DNA of 15,306 nt from VGSZ01 sp044349155. GTDB lineage: Bacteria; Myxococcota; UBA727; VGSZ01. Below, in pieces: positions 6,177 through 13,309 of this stretch. Made by a program: the position numbers and the translations under genes. Under the pieces are notes generated by a model that made no database searches, was not told the origin of the DNA, and saw only the letters and a program-made list of their open reading frames with translations. Position 1 is the stretch's first letter; every line of letters starts with the position of its first letter. The stretch is from positions 1-15,306 of the forward strand of contig JBIKRQ010000134.1 in assembly GCA_044349155.1 (NCBI GenBank), in the 5' to 3' direction.

Positions 6177-7856
6177 TCAGAACAACGTCTGCTCAAGGCG
6201 CCCGAGCAACGCCTGCAGCGACGCGTCTTCGTGGCGGGTGCTTTCGATCTTGCTGACCGAGGCGAGCACCGTGGTGTGGTCGCGACCGCCGAAGGCACGG
6301 CCCAACTCGGGCAACGACATCTGCAGGTGCTGGCGCGCGAGGAACATCGCAATGTGGCGGGCCCGCGTGACCTGGCGCTGACGCGACGGACCCATCAGGT
6401 CTTTGCCGCGCATGCCGTGGTAGGTGGCGACGACCTCGATGATCCGCCCCACCGACAACGGCGATGCCGCCCCCGCCTGCAACGTCGGCCGCAACTGCGT
6501 GCGCGCTTCGTCGAGGGTGATGGGCTCGCGCGTGAGCTGACTCCACGCCACCAGGCGCGTGAGCGCGCCTTCGAGGGCCCGCACGCTCGTCGTCACGCTG
6601 GCCGCGACAAAATCGAGCACCTCGGTGGGCAAGGCACAGCCAAGGTCGACGGCTTTGCGCGACAAGATCGCGCGGCGCGTGTCGGCGTCGGGCGGCTGCA
6701 CATCGCACACGAGGCCCCACTGAAAGCGCGTCTTCAAACGCTCTTCGAGACCGGCGATTTCGTGTGGGTAGCGATCGCTGGTGACGACGATCTGCTTGTG
6801 GCTTTCGTACAGCGCGTTGAACGTGTGAAAGAACTCGTCCTGCGACTGCGCCTTGCCAGCGAGAAACTGGATGTCGTCGATCAACAACACGTCGATGTCG
6901 TCGCGGAAGCGCTTGCGAAACGCGTCGAACTTCTTGTCGTGCGCATCGCTGATGAACTCGTTGACCCACTGCTCCGCCGACAACAGCGCCACGCGCTGCT
7001 GCGGATGACGCGCGAGAATCTCGTGCCCCACCGCGTGCAGCAGGTGCGTTTTGCCAAGGCCCGTGGGCCCGAACAGAAACAGCGGCGAGTAGCGGGCCCC
7101 CGGGCGCTCAGCCACCGACGACGACGCCGAAAACGCCATGCGCGTGCCGGGGCCCGTGACGAAGCTGTCGAAGGTGTAGCGCGGATCGAGCCGACGACCC
7201 GGCGCACGCCGCTGCGGCGTGGGCATCGCGACCACTTCGCCGTGGCGCTCACCATGCCGCGTCGACGGCGTGGGCGCGCGCTGCGGCAGCATCGAAGCCT
7301 GCGGCAACAGCGTGACCGACGCAGGTGCGGGCTGCGGCAACAGCGTGGCCGACAACGACGACGACGACGGCTGTGCCGGGTGTGCTGGGTGCTGCTCGGG
7401 CGGGAGCTGATCCGCGGGCATCGGCCACGTCGACGCCGTGGGCAACGCCTGCTGCGGCACCGTGCTCATGGGCCGCGCAATCAACTGCACGCGGCACGTC
7501 GACGGCGCACGCCCCAGCGCGCCACCGACCGCCGTCGTCAACGCCGGGCCGTAGTGATCGCGCACCCAATCCGCGAGGAACGTCGACGGCGCAAACACCG
7601 TGAGCACCAGCGTGCCGTCGTGCTGCTCGACAAGCCCACCGGGCATGAGCGGCTCGAGGAAACCGCGCCAGGCAAACAAGCTCATCTGCGCGCGCAACGG
7701 ATCGCGGATCGCGTTGAGGAGCTGGGCCGCTGCTTCGTCGCCACCGTCGCTGTGACCGTCGTGGTCGCGCTCGATGCCGTCACCGATGCCTGCATATGGC
7801 TCCGCCACGCCGGAGAAGGCGGGGCGAGGCAGATCGGTGGGGCGACGTGCGGACAT
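6177..7856 (-). CDS. dnaA: Chromosomal replication initiator protein DnaA
   Basis: 559 residues with all four DnaA domains. Domain I (about 40-120) has LFAWRGFLEPL and FLADWVRDHYGP, the helicase- and partner-binding fold. Domain II (about 130-225) is an unusually Pro/Gln/Ser-rich linker with repeated LLPQ. Domain III is the AAA+ ATPase: RYTFDSFVTGPG, Walker A GPTGLGKT at 263-270, Walker B LLIDDIQF with Asp327-Asp328, sensor 1 VVTSDRYP, the Arg-finger box LEERLKTRFQWGL and sensor 2 in SVRALEGALTRL. Domain IV binds DnaA boxes, with the signature GRDHTTVLASVSKI from 524. The start at ATG 7856 has GGAGG only 3 nt ahead, slightly close; the frame upstream is Arg/Pro-rich and not DnaA-like. Neighbours are unrelated: dnaN, recF, gyrB and rpmH are absent nearby. 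Confidence 0.97.
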   Translation of the reverse strand: MSARRPTDLPRPAFSGVAEPYAGIGDGIERDHDGHSDGGDEAAAQLLNAIRDPLRAQMSLFAWRGFLEPLMPGGLVEQHDGTLVLTVFAPSTFLADWVRDHYGPALTTAVGGALGRAPSTCRVQLIARPMSTVPQQALPTASTWPMPADQLPPEQHPAHPAQPSSSSLSATLLPQPAPASVTLLPQASMLPQRAPTPSTRHGERHGEVVAMPTPQRRAPGRRLDPRYTFDSFVTGPGTRMAFSASSSVAERPGARYSPLFLFGPTGLGKTHLLHAVGHEILARHPQQRVALLSAEQWVNEFISDAHDKKFDAFRKRFRDDIDVLLIDDIQFLAGKAQSQDEFFHTFNALYESHKQIVVTSDRYPHEIAGLEERLKTRFQWGLVCDVQPPDADTRRAILSRKAVDLGCALPTEVLDFVAASVTTSVRALEGALTRLVAWSQLTREPITLDEARTQLRPTLQAGAASPLSVGRIIEVVATYHGMRGKDLMGPSRQRQVTRARHIAMFLARQHLQMSLPELGRAFGGRDHTTVLASVSKIESTRHEDASLQALLGRLEQTLF

Positions 7857-8315
7857 GGGCCTCCAAAAGCACTGGCTGACTGGAAACGCCGCAACGCCGC
7901 GTGAGCGGTGAGGGACGAGGTCAGCGACGACGATCGATTCGGTAGCAGAGGCATGCGGGGGGCGCCAAGCAACTGACCACAAGGGCGGTCGTCGACGACA
8001 ACTCCTTGTTTTTGCGGCGCTGTTTTCCGGCCTCAACCATCGGTGCGGCCCCACTTGACGGACTGTTTCGACGACGTGGCGGCAGGGAAACGCGATCGTT
8101 GACGATGGAGTTTCGTCGGGTGTGATGACGCATTGTGGTGCGCTGGTGGCGCCGTGCGGCAGCGGGAGGCTCGACACGTGCGCGGCGGGCGGGGCGCACA
8201 ACAACGCGAGATCTCACCGCCGGTGGGTGGATCTGCATCGGCGTGATCACATCGAGCAAAACACTGAACACATGTCAAGCCTTTCCAGGCTGGGTGTGAG
8301 CGGTGTCTGTGATGC
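7857..8315. other. 459-bp intergenic region between divergent dnaA and the hydrolase gene
   Basis: This gap should hold the promoters of both genes. I searched by eye for DnaA boxes (TTATCCACA and close variants, both strands) and found no convincing one, and no AT-rich 13-mer-like block. The most AT-rich stretch is around 8000-8040 and includes a TTTTT run. A short inverted repeat CACCG-C-CGGTG lies at 8215-8225, and AGCCT-TTCC-AGGCT lies just upstream of the hydrolase start. Open frames here are Arg-rich and lack good starts. Autoregulation of dnaA from this region is plausible but not shown. Confidence 0.5.
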
Positions 8316-9545
8316 ATGCGCTTGATTCCGACGCTCGCTCTCGTGTGTGTGGTGCTTCCGTTGTGGGCCTGTGACGCCCCTGTCGCTGGAGGCGAAGGCG
8401 AAGGAGAAGGCGAAGGAGAAGGCGAAGGAGAGGGCGAGGGCGAAGGCGAAGGCGAAGGCGAGGGAGAAGGCGAGGGCGAAGGTGAAGGCGAGGGAGAAGG
8501 CGAGGGCGAAGGTGAAGGAGAGGGCGAGGGCGAAGGCGAAGACATCTGCACGTTGGGTGATCCCGCGACCGTCGCGGAGTGTGTCGATGCCAGCAGCGTG
8601 ACCGCGCCGGTGGGCTTTGGTGCGCCGGGCACCTCGGACGTGGAAGTGGTGAACCTCGCCGACAACGTGACGGTGTTCTTGCCGCTCGACGTCGACCCGG
8701 CCCCGGTGGTGTTCTTCGGCCACGCCTTCGGGGCGGTGGATCCGGTCGTGTACGACGACACGTTGCGCGGTTTGGCCGCTGCGGGGTTCGCGGTGGTCTA
8801 CGTGCCCTACCCCACCGCGACGCCGGGGATTGAAGGCGAGGCGAGCTTCATCGAGCGCTACGACATCCTCACAGCGGGGTTCTTGTCGGCGACGACGGCG
8901 ATCCGCACGCGCAGCCATCTGGACACGACGCGCGTCGGGATCGCGGGCCACTCGTTTGGTGGCGGTGCGGTGTACGAACTGGGCAAGCGCCTGTTTGTCG
9001 ACGAGGGCTTTGGCGAAAACGGCCGCTTCTTGTTCGCGATGGCGCCCTGGTACACGTGGGGCACGGGCATCGAGGCGCTGCCGCTCGACACCAAGCTCGT
9101 CGTCGAAGTGTACGGCGAAGACGTGATCAACTCTCACTGCATCTCGAGCGATGGCTACAACCGCGTGCCTGCTGGCATCGAGAAGCATTGGTTGTTCATT
9201 CCCGCCGACGCCTGCGACTGCGCGCAGCCCACCGGCCACGGCGTGCCGTTCACCGCTGGCCGCAATGGCGCCGACGACCGCTTCGACAACGGCCTGGATG
9301 CGTGGGCTGTCCGTCGACGGATCGAAGCGCTGGCCGCGTGGAGCTTTGACGACGACGCCGACGGTGAGGCGATCGCCACCGGTGCCGATACGAACATGGG
9401 TTCGTGGGTGGGCTGCAATGGCCGAGCGGTGACGCCGTTGCAAACGTCGACGTCACCGATCTCGTCGGGCTGCGATGCCGAGAGCCTTTACCGCTGCGAA
9501 TGCCGCGACATCGTTGGTGCCGGCGGCGACTGCCCCGCGCTGTGA
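8316..9545 (+). CDS. Lipoprotein alpha/beta hydrolase with 25-unit Gly-Glu spacer
   Basis: 409 residues. The signal MRLIPTLALVCVVLPLWAC has lipobox L-W-A-Cys19. Residues 26-75 are 25 Gly-Glu dipeptides, presumably a flexible acidic spacer holding the enzyme away from the membrane. The catalytic part (about 95-350) has an oxyanion-type FFGHAFGA, then GHSFGGGAV with nucleophile Ser213. Acid candidate Asp269 is in VEVYGED, and base candidate His308 is in PTGHGVPF. The layout resembles dienelactone hydrolase, chlorophyllase or polyester-hydrolase type lipases rather than proteases. Several later cysteines (CDCAQ, GCDAESLYRCECRD) suggest disulfides in an exported protein. The substrate is unknown; an extracellular ester is the fair guess. 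No clear Shine-Dalgarno site precedes ATG 8316, but the signal peptide fixes the start. It is convergent with the next gene, 15 bp away. Confidence 0.86.
   Translation: MRLIPTLALVCVVLPLWACDAPVAGGEGEGEGEGEGEGEGEGEGEGEGEGEGEGEGEGEGEGEGEGEGEGEGEGEDICTLGDPATVAECVDASSVTAPVGFGAPGTSDVEVVNLADNVTVFLPLDVDPAPVVFFGHAFGAVDPVVYDDTLRGLAAAGFAVVYVPYPTATPGIEGEASFIERYDILTAGFLSATTAIRTRSHLDTTRVGIAGHSFGGGAVYELGKRLFVDEGFGENGRFLFAMAPWYTWGTGIEALPLDTKLVVEVYGEDVINSHCISSDGYNRVPAGIEKHWLFIPADACDCAQPTGHGVPFTAGRNGADDRFDNGLDAWAVRRRIEALAAWSFDDDADGEAIATGADTNMGSWVGCNGRAVTPLQTSTSPISSGCDAESLYRCECRDIVGAGGDCPAL
8391..8540 (+). repeat. Hexanucleotide GGN-GAR repeat encoding (Gly-Glu)25
   Basis: 150 bp of consecutive GGC/GGA/GGT-GAA/GAG hexamers, 25 units, uninterrupted at the protein level. 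On the coding strand it is almost pure purine apart from C and a few T at Gly third positions. Longer sub-repeats are visible, for example GAGGGAGAAGGCGAGGGC-like blocks repeated at about 8458-8520, showing local duplication. The reverse frames read Ser-Pro or Phe-Ala repeats and are not genes. Confidence 0.95.
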
Positions 9546-9560
9546 CGACGATGCCAACGG

Positions 9561-9926
9561 TCAGGTGGTGGTGTTGGCGACGAGCACGAGCTGCACGACC
9601 TGGGTGACGACGTGGCAGCCCAGGTCGTCCTGAACGACGGTGGCCTGGGCGGTGGCGTCGGCGAAGCCTTCTTTGCGCGCGAACACCACGATGGTGCCGA
9701 CCTGTTCAGCACCGCAGGCGAAGCCGTTGGCGATTTCTTCGCACGGCGCCTCTTCGCTGCCGTTGACGGTGTAGGTGACGGTGGCGCCCTGGACAGCGAT
9801 GCCCCGATCGTCGACGACGACGGCCGAAACACTGAAGGCAGCGAGGTCGGTGCACGCCACCTCGGGTTCACACGCAGCAGAGGCAACAACGAGCGCGAGG
9901 GCACAGGCGAAACGCAATGGGTTCAT
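9561..9926 (-). CDS. Small lipoprotein with carboxypeptidase-regulatory/Ig-like beta domain
   Basis: 121 residues. MNPLRFACALALVVASAAC is a lipoprotein-like signal ending at Cys19. The mature part carries one beta-sandwich-type domain: FSVSAVVVDDRGIAVQGATV (about 31-50), then VTYTVNG, a Cys-Glu-Glu turn, FACGAEQVGTIVVFARKEGF and CHVVTQVVQLVLV. The order D-x-G-x-x-V-x-G-A-x-V resembles carboxypeptidase-regulatory-like domains. Similar single-domain lipoproteins are frequent in myxobacteria; the role is unknown. Five cysteines follow the lipid Cys, enough for two disulfides. ATG 9926 is preferred over the upstream in-frame start at 9941 because the signal begins there. A GACACT hexamer 7 nt upstream could serve as a leaderless -10, but it is weak. 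Confidence 0.78.
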   Translation of the reverse strand: MNPLRFACALALVVASAACEPEVACTDLAAFSVSAVVVDDRGIAVQGATVTYTVNGSEEAPCEEIANGFACGAEQVGTIVVFARKEGFADATAQATVVQDDLGCHVVTQVVQLVLVANTTT

Positions 9927-9971
9927 GCACGCAAGTGTCACACCCGACGGGGCACTTCGCCAACGAAACGA

Positions 9972-10298
9972 TCACCCGGGCAACGACGCCAACCACGCCC
10001 GGGCCTCGTCGACGGCGGCAAACGCCCGCATCTGCTGCCCCGACGCCATCGCCATCACAGCGACCACCATCTGCCACGCGGGCTTGATGGTCACGATCGC
10101 AACGCCCGCGATGCGTGGGCGGTGGGCCTTGTTCCACTCGACAAAGGTGTTGCGCGCGTCGAGGTCGTAGCCCGTCATCGGCAAGCAGTTGATGAGCAGA
10201 CACACACGGGTCTCGTCGGGCACGGCGGCGTTCAGGGCGCGCAGCAGCGATGACTGCGTGAGTTGTCCCTCGAGGTTTGCCTGCACGATCGATGTCAT
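9972..10298 (-). CDS. STAS/SpoIIAA-like small cytoplasmic protein
   Basis: 108 residues with no signal peptide. The shape is a short beta-alpha-beta protein: VQANLEGQLTQSSLLRAL, VCLLINCLPMTGYDLDAR, then FVEWNKAHRPRIAGVAIVT, a helix WQMVVAVMAMASGQQMRAF, and a final DEARAWLASL helix. This is the pattern of the SpoIIAA-like/STAS-related proteins of Myxococcota that carry MTGYD-x-x-AR and ASGQQMRAF-like blocks; such domains usually mediate protein-protein or ligand binding in signalling. The start is supported by GAGGA (10307-10303 on the minus strand), 4 nt before the ATG. It may be cotranscribed with the OsmC-like gene 282 bp upstream, although a GC-rich hairpin lies between. A second STAS-like gene is at 11139. 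Confidence 0.72.
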   Translation of the reverse strand: MTSIVQANLEGQLTQSSLLRALNAAVPDETRVCLLINCLPMTGYDLDARNTFVEWNKAHRPRIAGVAIVTIKPAWQMVVAVMAMASGQQMRAFAAVDEARAWLASLPG

Positions 10299-10352
10299 GT
10301 GTTCCTCGCGCGTCCATCATCGTCGGCACAACCAGCAGCTGTAGCAAAGCGC

Positions 10353-10372
10353 GGCGCGATCGCCGTCGCGCC
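10353..10372. other. GC-rich hairpin in the 282-bp gap between the OsmC-like and STAS-like genes
   Basis: GGCGCGA-TCGCCG-TCGCGCC forms a perfect 7-bp stem with a 6-nt loop. On the minus strand it is followed by CGCTTTGC, too few T residues for a confident intrinsic terminator. It could attenuate or separate the two minus-strand genes. The rest of the gap (10299-10580) shows no frame with G/C third-position bias. Confidence 0.3.
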
Positions 10373-10580
10373 ATGTCCGGACCGGCTGTCCGTCGTCCGC
10401 GTCGAAACACGATCGGAGGTGCGCGCTGCACGGCGGTTGCGCACGGTCGCCCACGCTCGAGTCTGCGGCGCAGCAGTGTCACCATTGCCGCACCACCTGC
10501 CCCAGCCCCAGGAATCGCAGCAGCGGCCACCACAGGAAGCCTGAAGCGCATCGTCATCCCTGGTGGGGCTGGTTGAGCGC

Positions 10581-10994
10581 TCAGTCGATGCGGTCGACGA
10601 CGGTAAGGGTGCCGTCGAGGTCGCACGCGGCGGCGAGTGTGTTGCCGACGGTGCCCGATCGCTTGATGTTTCGGTGCAGCAACTCGACGCGCTCAGGCGT
10701 TTCGGTGGTCACCAGCCGCAGCTGGTAGCGCGCCTTCGTGATGCGTGGCGGTGGTTCTTCGCGCTCGAGTTCGACGTCGACAGCGGCGGCCGCGTACTGA
10801 AACGACAGCAGGTGCGAGAAGCGCTCGACGTTCTTCAGCAGGCAGGCACTCAGGGCGGCGGCCAGCAGGTCTGCAGGGCCAGGCAGCGTGCCTCGTCCCG
10901 CACTGCCGTCGAAATTCACGTCGAGACCATGGCTTTGGAGATGTCCGGTGCCACCGGGAACAACGGTGCCGCGGGCGGTGTAGGTCGAAGTCAT
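10581..10994 (-). CDS. OsmC family protein
   Basis: 137 residues of the OsmC/Ohr fold. Visible parts are an N-terminal beta sheet (YTARGTVVPGGTGHLQSHGL), the central helix start GPADLLAAALSACLLKNVE with Cys51, a sheet region VDVELEREEPPPRITKARYQ, and the C-terminal VELLHRNIKRSGTVGNTL helix followed by Cys124. OsmC/Ohr enzymes reduce organic hydroperoxides with two such cysteines, the first peroxidatic at the start of the central helix; the spacing here (51 and 124) fits. The HRNIKRSGTVGNTL part is closer to OsmC/YhfA-type than classic Ohr. The start is ATG 10994 rather than the upstream in-frame ATG at 11012, which would add MTIERD. There is no clear Shine-Dalgarno site, but CGATAG lies 8 nt upstream. 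It is divergent from the STAS-like gene at 11139. Confidence 0.88.
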   Translation of the reverse strand: MTSTYTARGTVVPGGTGHLQSHGLDVNFDGSAGRGTLPGPADLLAAALSACLLKNVERFSHLLSFQYAAAAVDVELEREEPPPRITKARYQLRLVTTETPERVELLHRNIKRSGTVGNTLAAACDLDGTLTVVDRID

Positions 10995-11125
10995 GTCGCG
11001 TTCTATCGTCACGGGGCGCGTTGCGACGATCTCTCAAGTGCGGCGCCACAGCGCCGAGCAACGGTGCGACGAACGTTTCGTCGAGGGGAGCGGAGCTTTC
11101 TGCTGTGGAGCAACCACCAGTTCGA

Positions 11126-11131
11126 TAGCGT
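11126..11131 (+). promoter_or_regulatory. -10-like hexamer, possible leaderless promoter
   Basis: TAGCGT lies 7 nt before ATG 11139, with no Shine-Dalgarno site. The spacing would place the transcription start on or one base before the ATG. The related CGATAG appears at 11008-11003 on the minus strand ahead of the divergent OsmC-like gene. Confidence 0.35.
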
Positions 11132-11138
11132 GCGCCGC

Positions 11139-11552
11139 ATGGACAGCGTGTTTGGACACCTGCGCGTGATCGGCTCGGGCGAGACGTGGAAGCTCTACCG
11201 CGAAGGCGACGTCTTCGTGGTCCGCTACCACGGACCGATCGACGACGACGCCAGCAACGCCTGGCGCGAGGCTGCCCTGGCCAACGTCCGAGCCGAGGGC
11301 TGGCCGCGCGGCGGCATCGTGGCCCCCACCGAGGGTGCTGCGGTGAACTCACTCTCGTCGCGCATGCGCACGGCAGCGTTTCTGCGTCGCTGCTCGCAGG
11401 AGCTCTCGCGCGTGGTGATTCTCACCGACGACAAGATGAACTTCGTCATCAAAACCATCTTGCGTGCGGCTGGTATCGACAACGTTGAAGTGGTGACCGC
11501 TGACGAAGCCCCCCGCATCCTCGCCGAGATGGAAGCCGCCTTTCGGCGCTAG
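11139..11552 (+). CDS. STAS-like (SpoIIAA-type) small protein
   Basis: 137 residues with no signal or membrane segment. After MDSVFGHLRVIGSGETWKLY comes a beta-hairpin EGDVFVVRYHGPIDDDASNA, a helix, the strand GGIVAPTEGAAVNSL, then helix RMRTAAFLRRCSQELSRV, strand VVILTDDKMNFVIKTI, ILRAAGIDNVEVV and a terminal helix DEAPRILAEMEAAF. The alternation of strands and helices, and the final DEA-x-x-x-L helix, match the STAS/SpoIIAA-like fold and parallel the protein at 9972-10298, although direct identity is low. Such proteins often act in phosphorylation-dependent or ligand-dependent switching; the partner is unknown. The long open frame upstream of 11139 is antisense to the OsmC-like gene and lacks this fold. 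A small hairpin (TGGTTTC/GAAACCA at 11608-11636) follows in the gap to the next gene. Confidence 0.7.
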   Translation: MDSVFGHLRVIGSGETWKLYREGDVFVVRYHGPIDDDASNAWREAALANVRAEGWPRGGIVAPTEGAAVNSLSSRMRTAAFLRRCSQELSRVVILTDDKMNFVIKTILRAAGIDNVEVVTADEAPRILAEMEAAFRR

Positions 11553-11607
11553 CAGCAGTACCCGGCGCTGAAATCATCCCTTCGGTCGTTTCCGAGCGAC
11601 TGGTCGT

Positions 11608-11636
11608 TGGTTTCGCCCGAAGATCTCAAGAAACCA
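11608..11636 (+). other. Hairpin in the 5' leader of the DUF4388-like gene
   Basis: TGGTTTC and GAAACCA form a 7-bp perfect stem around a 15-nt loop, 44 nt before the GTG start at 11680. No T-run follows, so it is not a standard terminator. It lies in the 127-bp gap that must also contain the promoter. Confidence 0.3.
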
Positions 11637-11669
11637 GGGCGCGTGGCCGATTGGGGGTGTTTGAACCCG

Positions 11670-11675
11670 AGGAGG
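11670..11675 (+). promoter_or_regulatory. Strong Shine-Dalgarno site that sets a GTG start
   Basis: AGGAGG followed by ACAC and GTG at 11680. It is the best ribosome site in the window and supports GTG as the true start. Confidence 0.7.
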
Positions 11676-11679
11676 ACAC

Positions 11680-12831
11680 GTGACGGCGTCAAACAGCGCA
11701 CACATCGTCCTGCCGCCATTGGCGATGCTGACGGTGCATGCCGAAGCGCGTGCCAGCGGGGAATTCATCTACGCCTCGCCCAACTGCGAGGTGCACATCC
11801 ACCTCCAGGCGGGGCGCGTCGCCTGGGCAACCTGCTCGTTGCATCCCTTCGAGTTTCTGCGGCAGCTGCAGGCGTTGGGCGTTGAGCGCAGCGTGCTGCA
11901 GTCGGTCGTCGAGGAGTGCCGCGCGACGCGCAAGCCCCTCGGCGAAACTTTGGTCGCCTGGGGGGTCGTGTCGACGACGCAAGCGCTGGAGGCCCTGCGC
12001 GCGTCGGCGTCAATCGCCATCGCGGGCATCGATCGCGCACAGAGCGGTCACGCACTGTTCCTCGAGCGACCGCGCTACGACGAGTACGACCCGCAGTTCA
12101 CCTTCTCGCTCGACGAACTCGTCACCAGACCGCGCCACGAGCAGCGGCGGGCAGCAGCCATCGCTTCGCAGGTGCGCGTGGCCTCGTGGGTGGCCGTGCG
12201 CGATGGCGCGCGCCTCGACACAGCGGTGGTCGTCGACGACATCGGCCCGCCGTTCTTTGAGCCGGTCGATGCCGACGTGGACTTCGTCGGCGTGCGCGGG
12301 GCCGACGCCTGCCACATCGGCACCCTCGCCAGCGCCTCGATGTGGTGTGGTGCACCAAGCCGCACCTACGGCTCGTTGCTCAGCGCGTTGTCGCTGCATG
12401 GCTACGTCCGCAACGTCGCGCAGCACGGCACGCGGGTTGAAGAACGCTGGACGCGCGGCGACGCCGAGACCGTCGCCACCTTGAGTGCAGCGGTGCAGAT
12501 GAGCCGCCACGTCGTGGGTGCGGGCACGTTGAACGAAGAAGGCACCCTCGTGGGCGCCTGCGCCTACCTCTCGTACGAGCCGAGGTTCATCGAGACGTTG
12601 CTGCAACAACGAGCAGCGCTCCTCACGCGCCTGCAGGCGTTGGCCGGGCCGGGCGAGTTCAGCACGCTGGGGTTTCACCGCGCCGACGTCGTCATCGGCG
12701 ATGAACGTCACTGGGTGTTTGGCACGCAGCGGGTTGGTGCGCCGTGGTTCATCGTGCGTCGTGAAGCATCGCAAGGCATCGGTTGGGCGTGCATCGCGGC
12801 CTTTGGTCGGCAGGACGAGCGCAGACGATAA
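11680..12831 (+). CDS. DUF4388 (PATAN)-like regulatory protein, unknown function
   Basis: 383 residues, cytoplasmic. The N-terminal 105 residues resemble a DUF4388/PATAN domain: LAMLTVHAEARASGEFIYAS, then VHIHLQAGRVAWATCSLHPF, a helix EFLRQLQALGVERSVLQSVV, and KPLGETLVAWGVVSTTQALE. The last block is typical of the helix pair after this domain. PATAN domains occur in bacterial signalling and gliding-motility proteins and are thought to mediate protein interaction. Residues 150-383 are less clear: VASWVAVRDGARLDTAVVV and a C-terminal GEFSTLGFHRADVVIGDERHWV suggest a Roadblock/LC7- or GAF-like alpha/beta fold, which I infer only from pattern. The start is the GTG behind AGGAGG. It is transcribed alone and is convergent with the HEAT-repeat gene, 28 bp away. 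Confidence 0.68.
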   Translation: MTASNSAHIVLPPLAMLTVHAEARASGEFIYASPNCEVHIHLQAGRVAWATCSLHPFEFLRQLQALGVERSVLQSVVEECRATRKPLGETLVAWGVVSTTQALEALRASASIAIAGIDRAQSGHALFLERPRYDEYDPQFTFSLDELVTRPRHEQRRAAAIASQVRVASWVAVRDGARLDTAVVVDDIGPPFFEPVDADVDFVGVRGADACHIGTLASASMWCGAPSRTYGSLLSALSLHGYVRNVAQHGTRVEERWTRGDAETVATLSAAVQMSRHVVGAGTLNEEGTLVGACAYLSYEPRFIETLLQQRAALLTRLQALAGPGEFSTLGFHRADVVIGDERHWVFGTQRVGAPWFIVRREASQGIGWACIAAFGRQDERRR

Positions 12832-12859
12832 CGAGATGCTGTGCGTGGTGCCGTCGTCG

Positions 12860-13309
12860 TCACTCCAGCCAGCGCAGCGTGGCTTCGGCAGCACGGCGCA
12901 CGCCGGCGTCGCTGTCGTGTTGCATCGCCTGCAACATCGCGATGTGCGGACGCGCGAGGCGCTTGCCCAGGCCTTGTAGGCCCCACACCGCGAGGCGGCG
13001 CACATCGGCATCGACGTCGTCACAGGCGGCGACCAGCAGTGCAGCAGCGGCCTTGCGGCCCGGTGCAGCAACACTGGTGACATTGCAGATCACATCGCGC
13101 CGCACCTCGGGTCCGAAGCGTTGCCAGGCAGCAACGCAGACCGCGACGTCGTCGACGGCGACGGTGTACGAGGCCGACCCGGGCTTCATGCATTCGCGCA
13201 GCGTGGAGGCCTGCGGACCTTGTGCGCAGCGCTCGAGCTGTTCGTAGCTGTGCGGTCGCAGCACCAACAACGCCGACACCAGCAGTAGTGGCCCGTCGGA
13301 TACGCTGGC
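12860..13309 (-). pseudogene. HEAT-repeat protein, C-terminal part in shifted frame
   Basis: From 13309 to the stop at 12860 the frame encodes about 149 residues: ASVSDGPLLLVSALLVLRP, a Cys-containing loop, AVDDVAVCVAAWQRFGPEVRR, then two clear helical repeats DVDADVRRLAVWGLQGLG and DSDAGVRRAAEATLRWLE. These are HEAT/PBS-lyase type repeats, which form scaffolds for protein binding. It has no proper start of its own; upstream in this frame is Arg-rich antisense-like sequence. It continues the N-terminal half encoded from 13644 in another frame. The break lies at about 13307-13316, where one base is missing or two are extra. Confidence 0.65.

Noticed and set aside
7857..8315. Replication origin next to dnaA
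   Set aside because: No TTATCCACA-like boxes or AT-rich unwinding block were seen by eye. Kept only as a question to test by GC skew.
8033..9443. Minus-strand frames with long Ser-Pro or Phe-Ala repeats
   Set aside because: They are the reverse readings of the Gly-Glu hexamer repeat in the hydrolase gene, which has a proper lipoprotein signal and catalytic motifs.
10299..10551. Minus-strand frame beginning MRFRLPVVAAAAIPG, just after the OsmC-like gene with AGGG 6 nt upstream
   Set aside because: Third codon positions lack the G/C bias of real genes here, the sequence soon becomes Arg-rich, and the frame runs on through the STAS-like gene in the wrong register.
12010..13083. A 357-codon minus-strand frame opposite the DUF4388-like gene
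   Set aside because: It is antisense to a gene with a strong ribosome site and domain pattern, and overlaps the HEAT-repeat gene out of frame.
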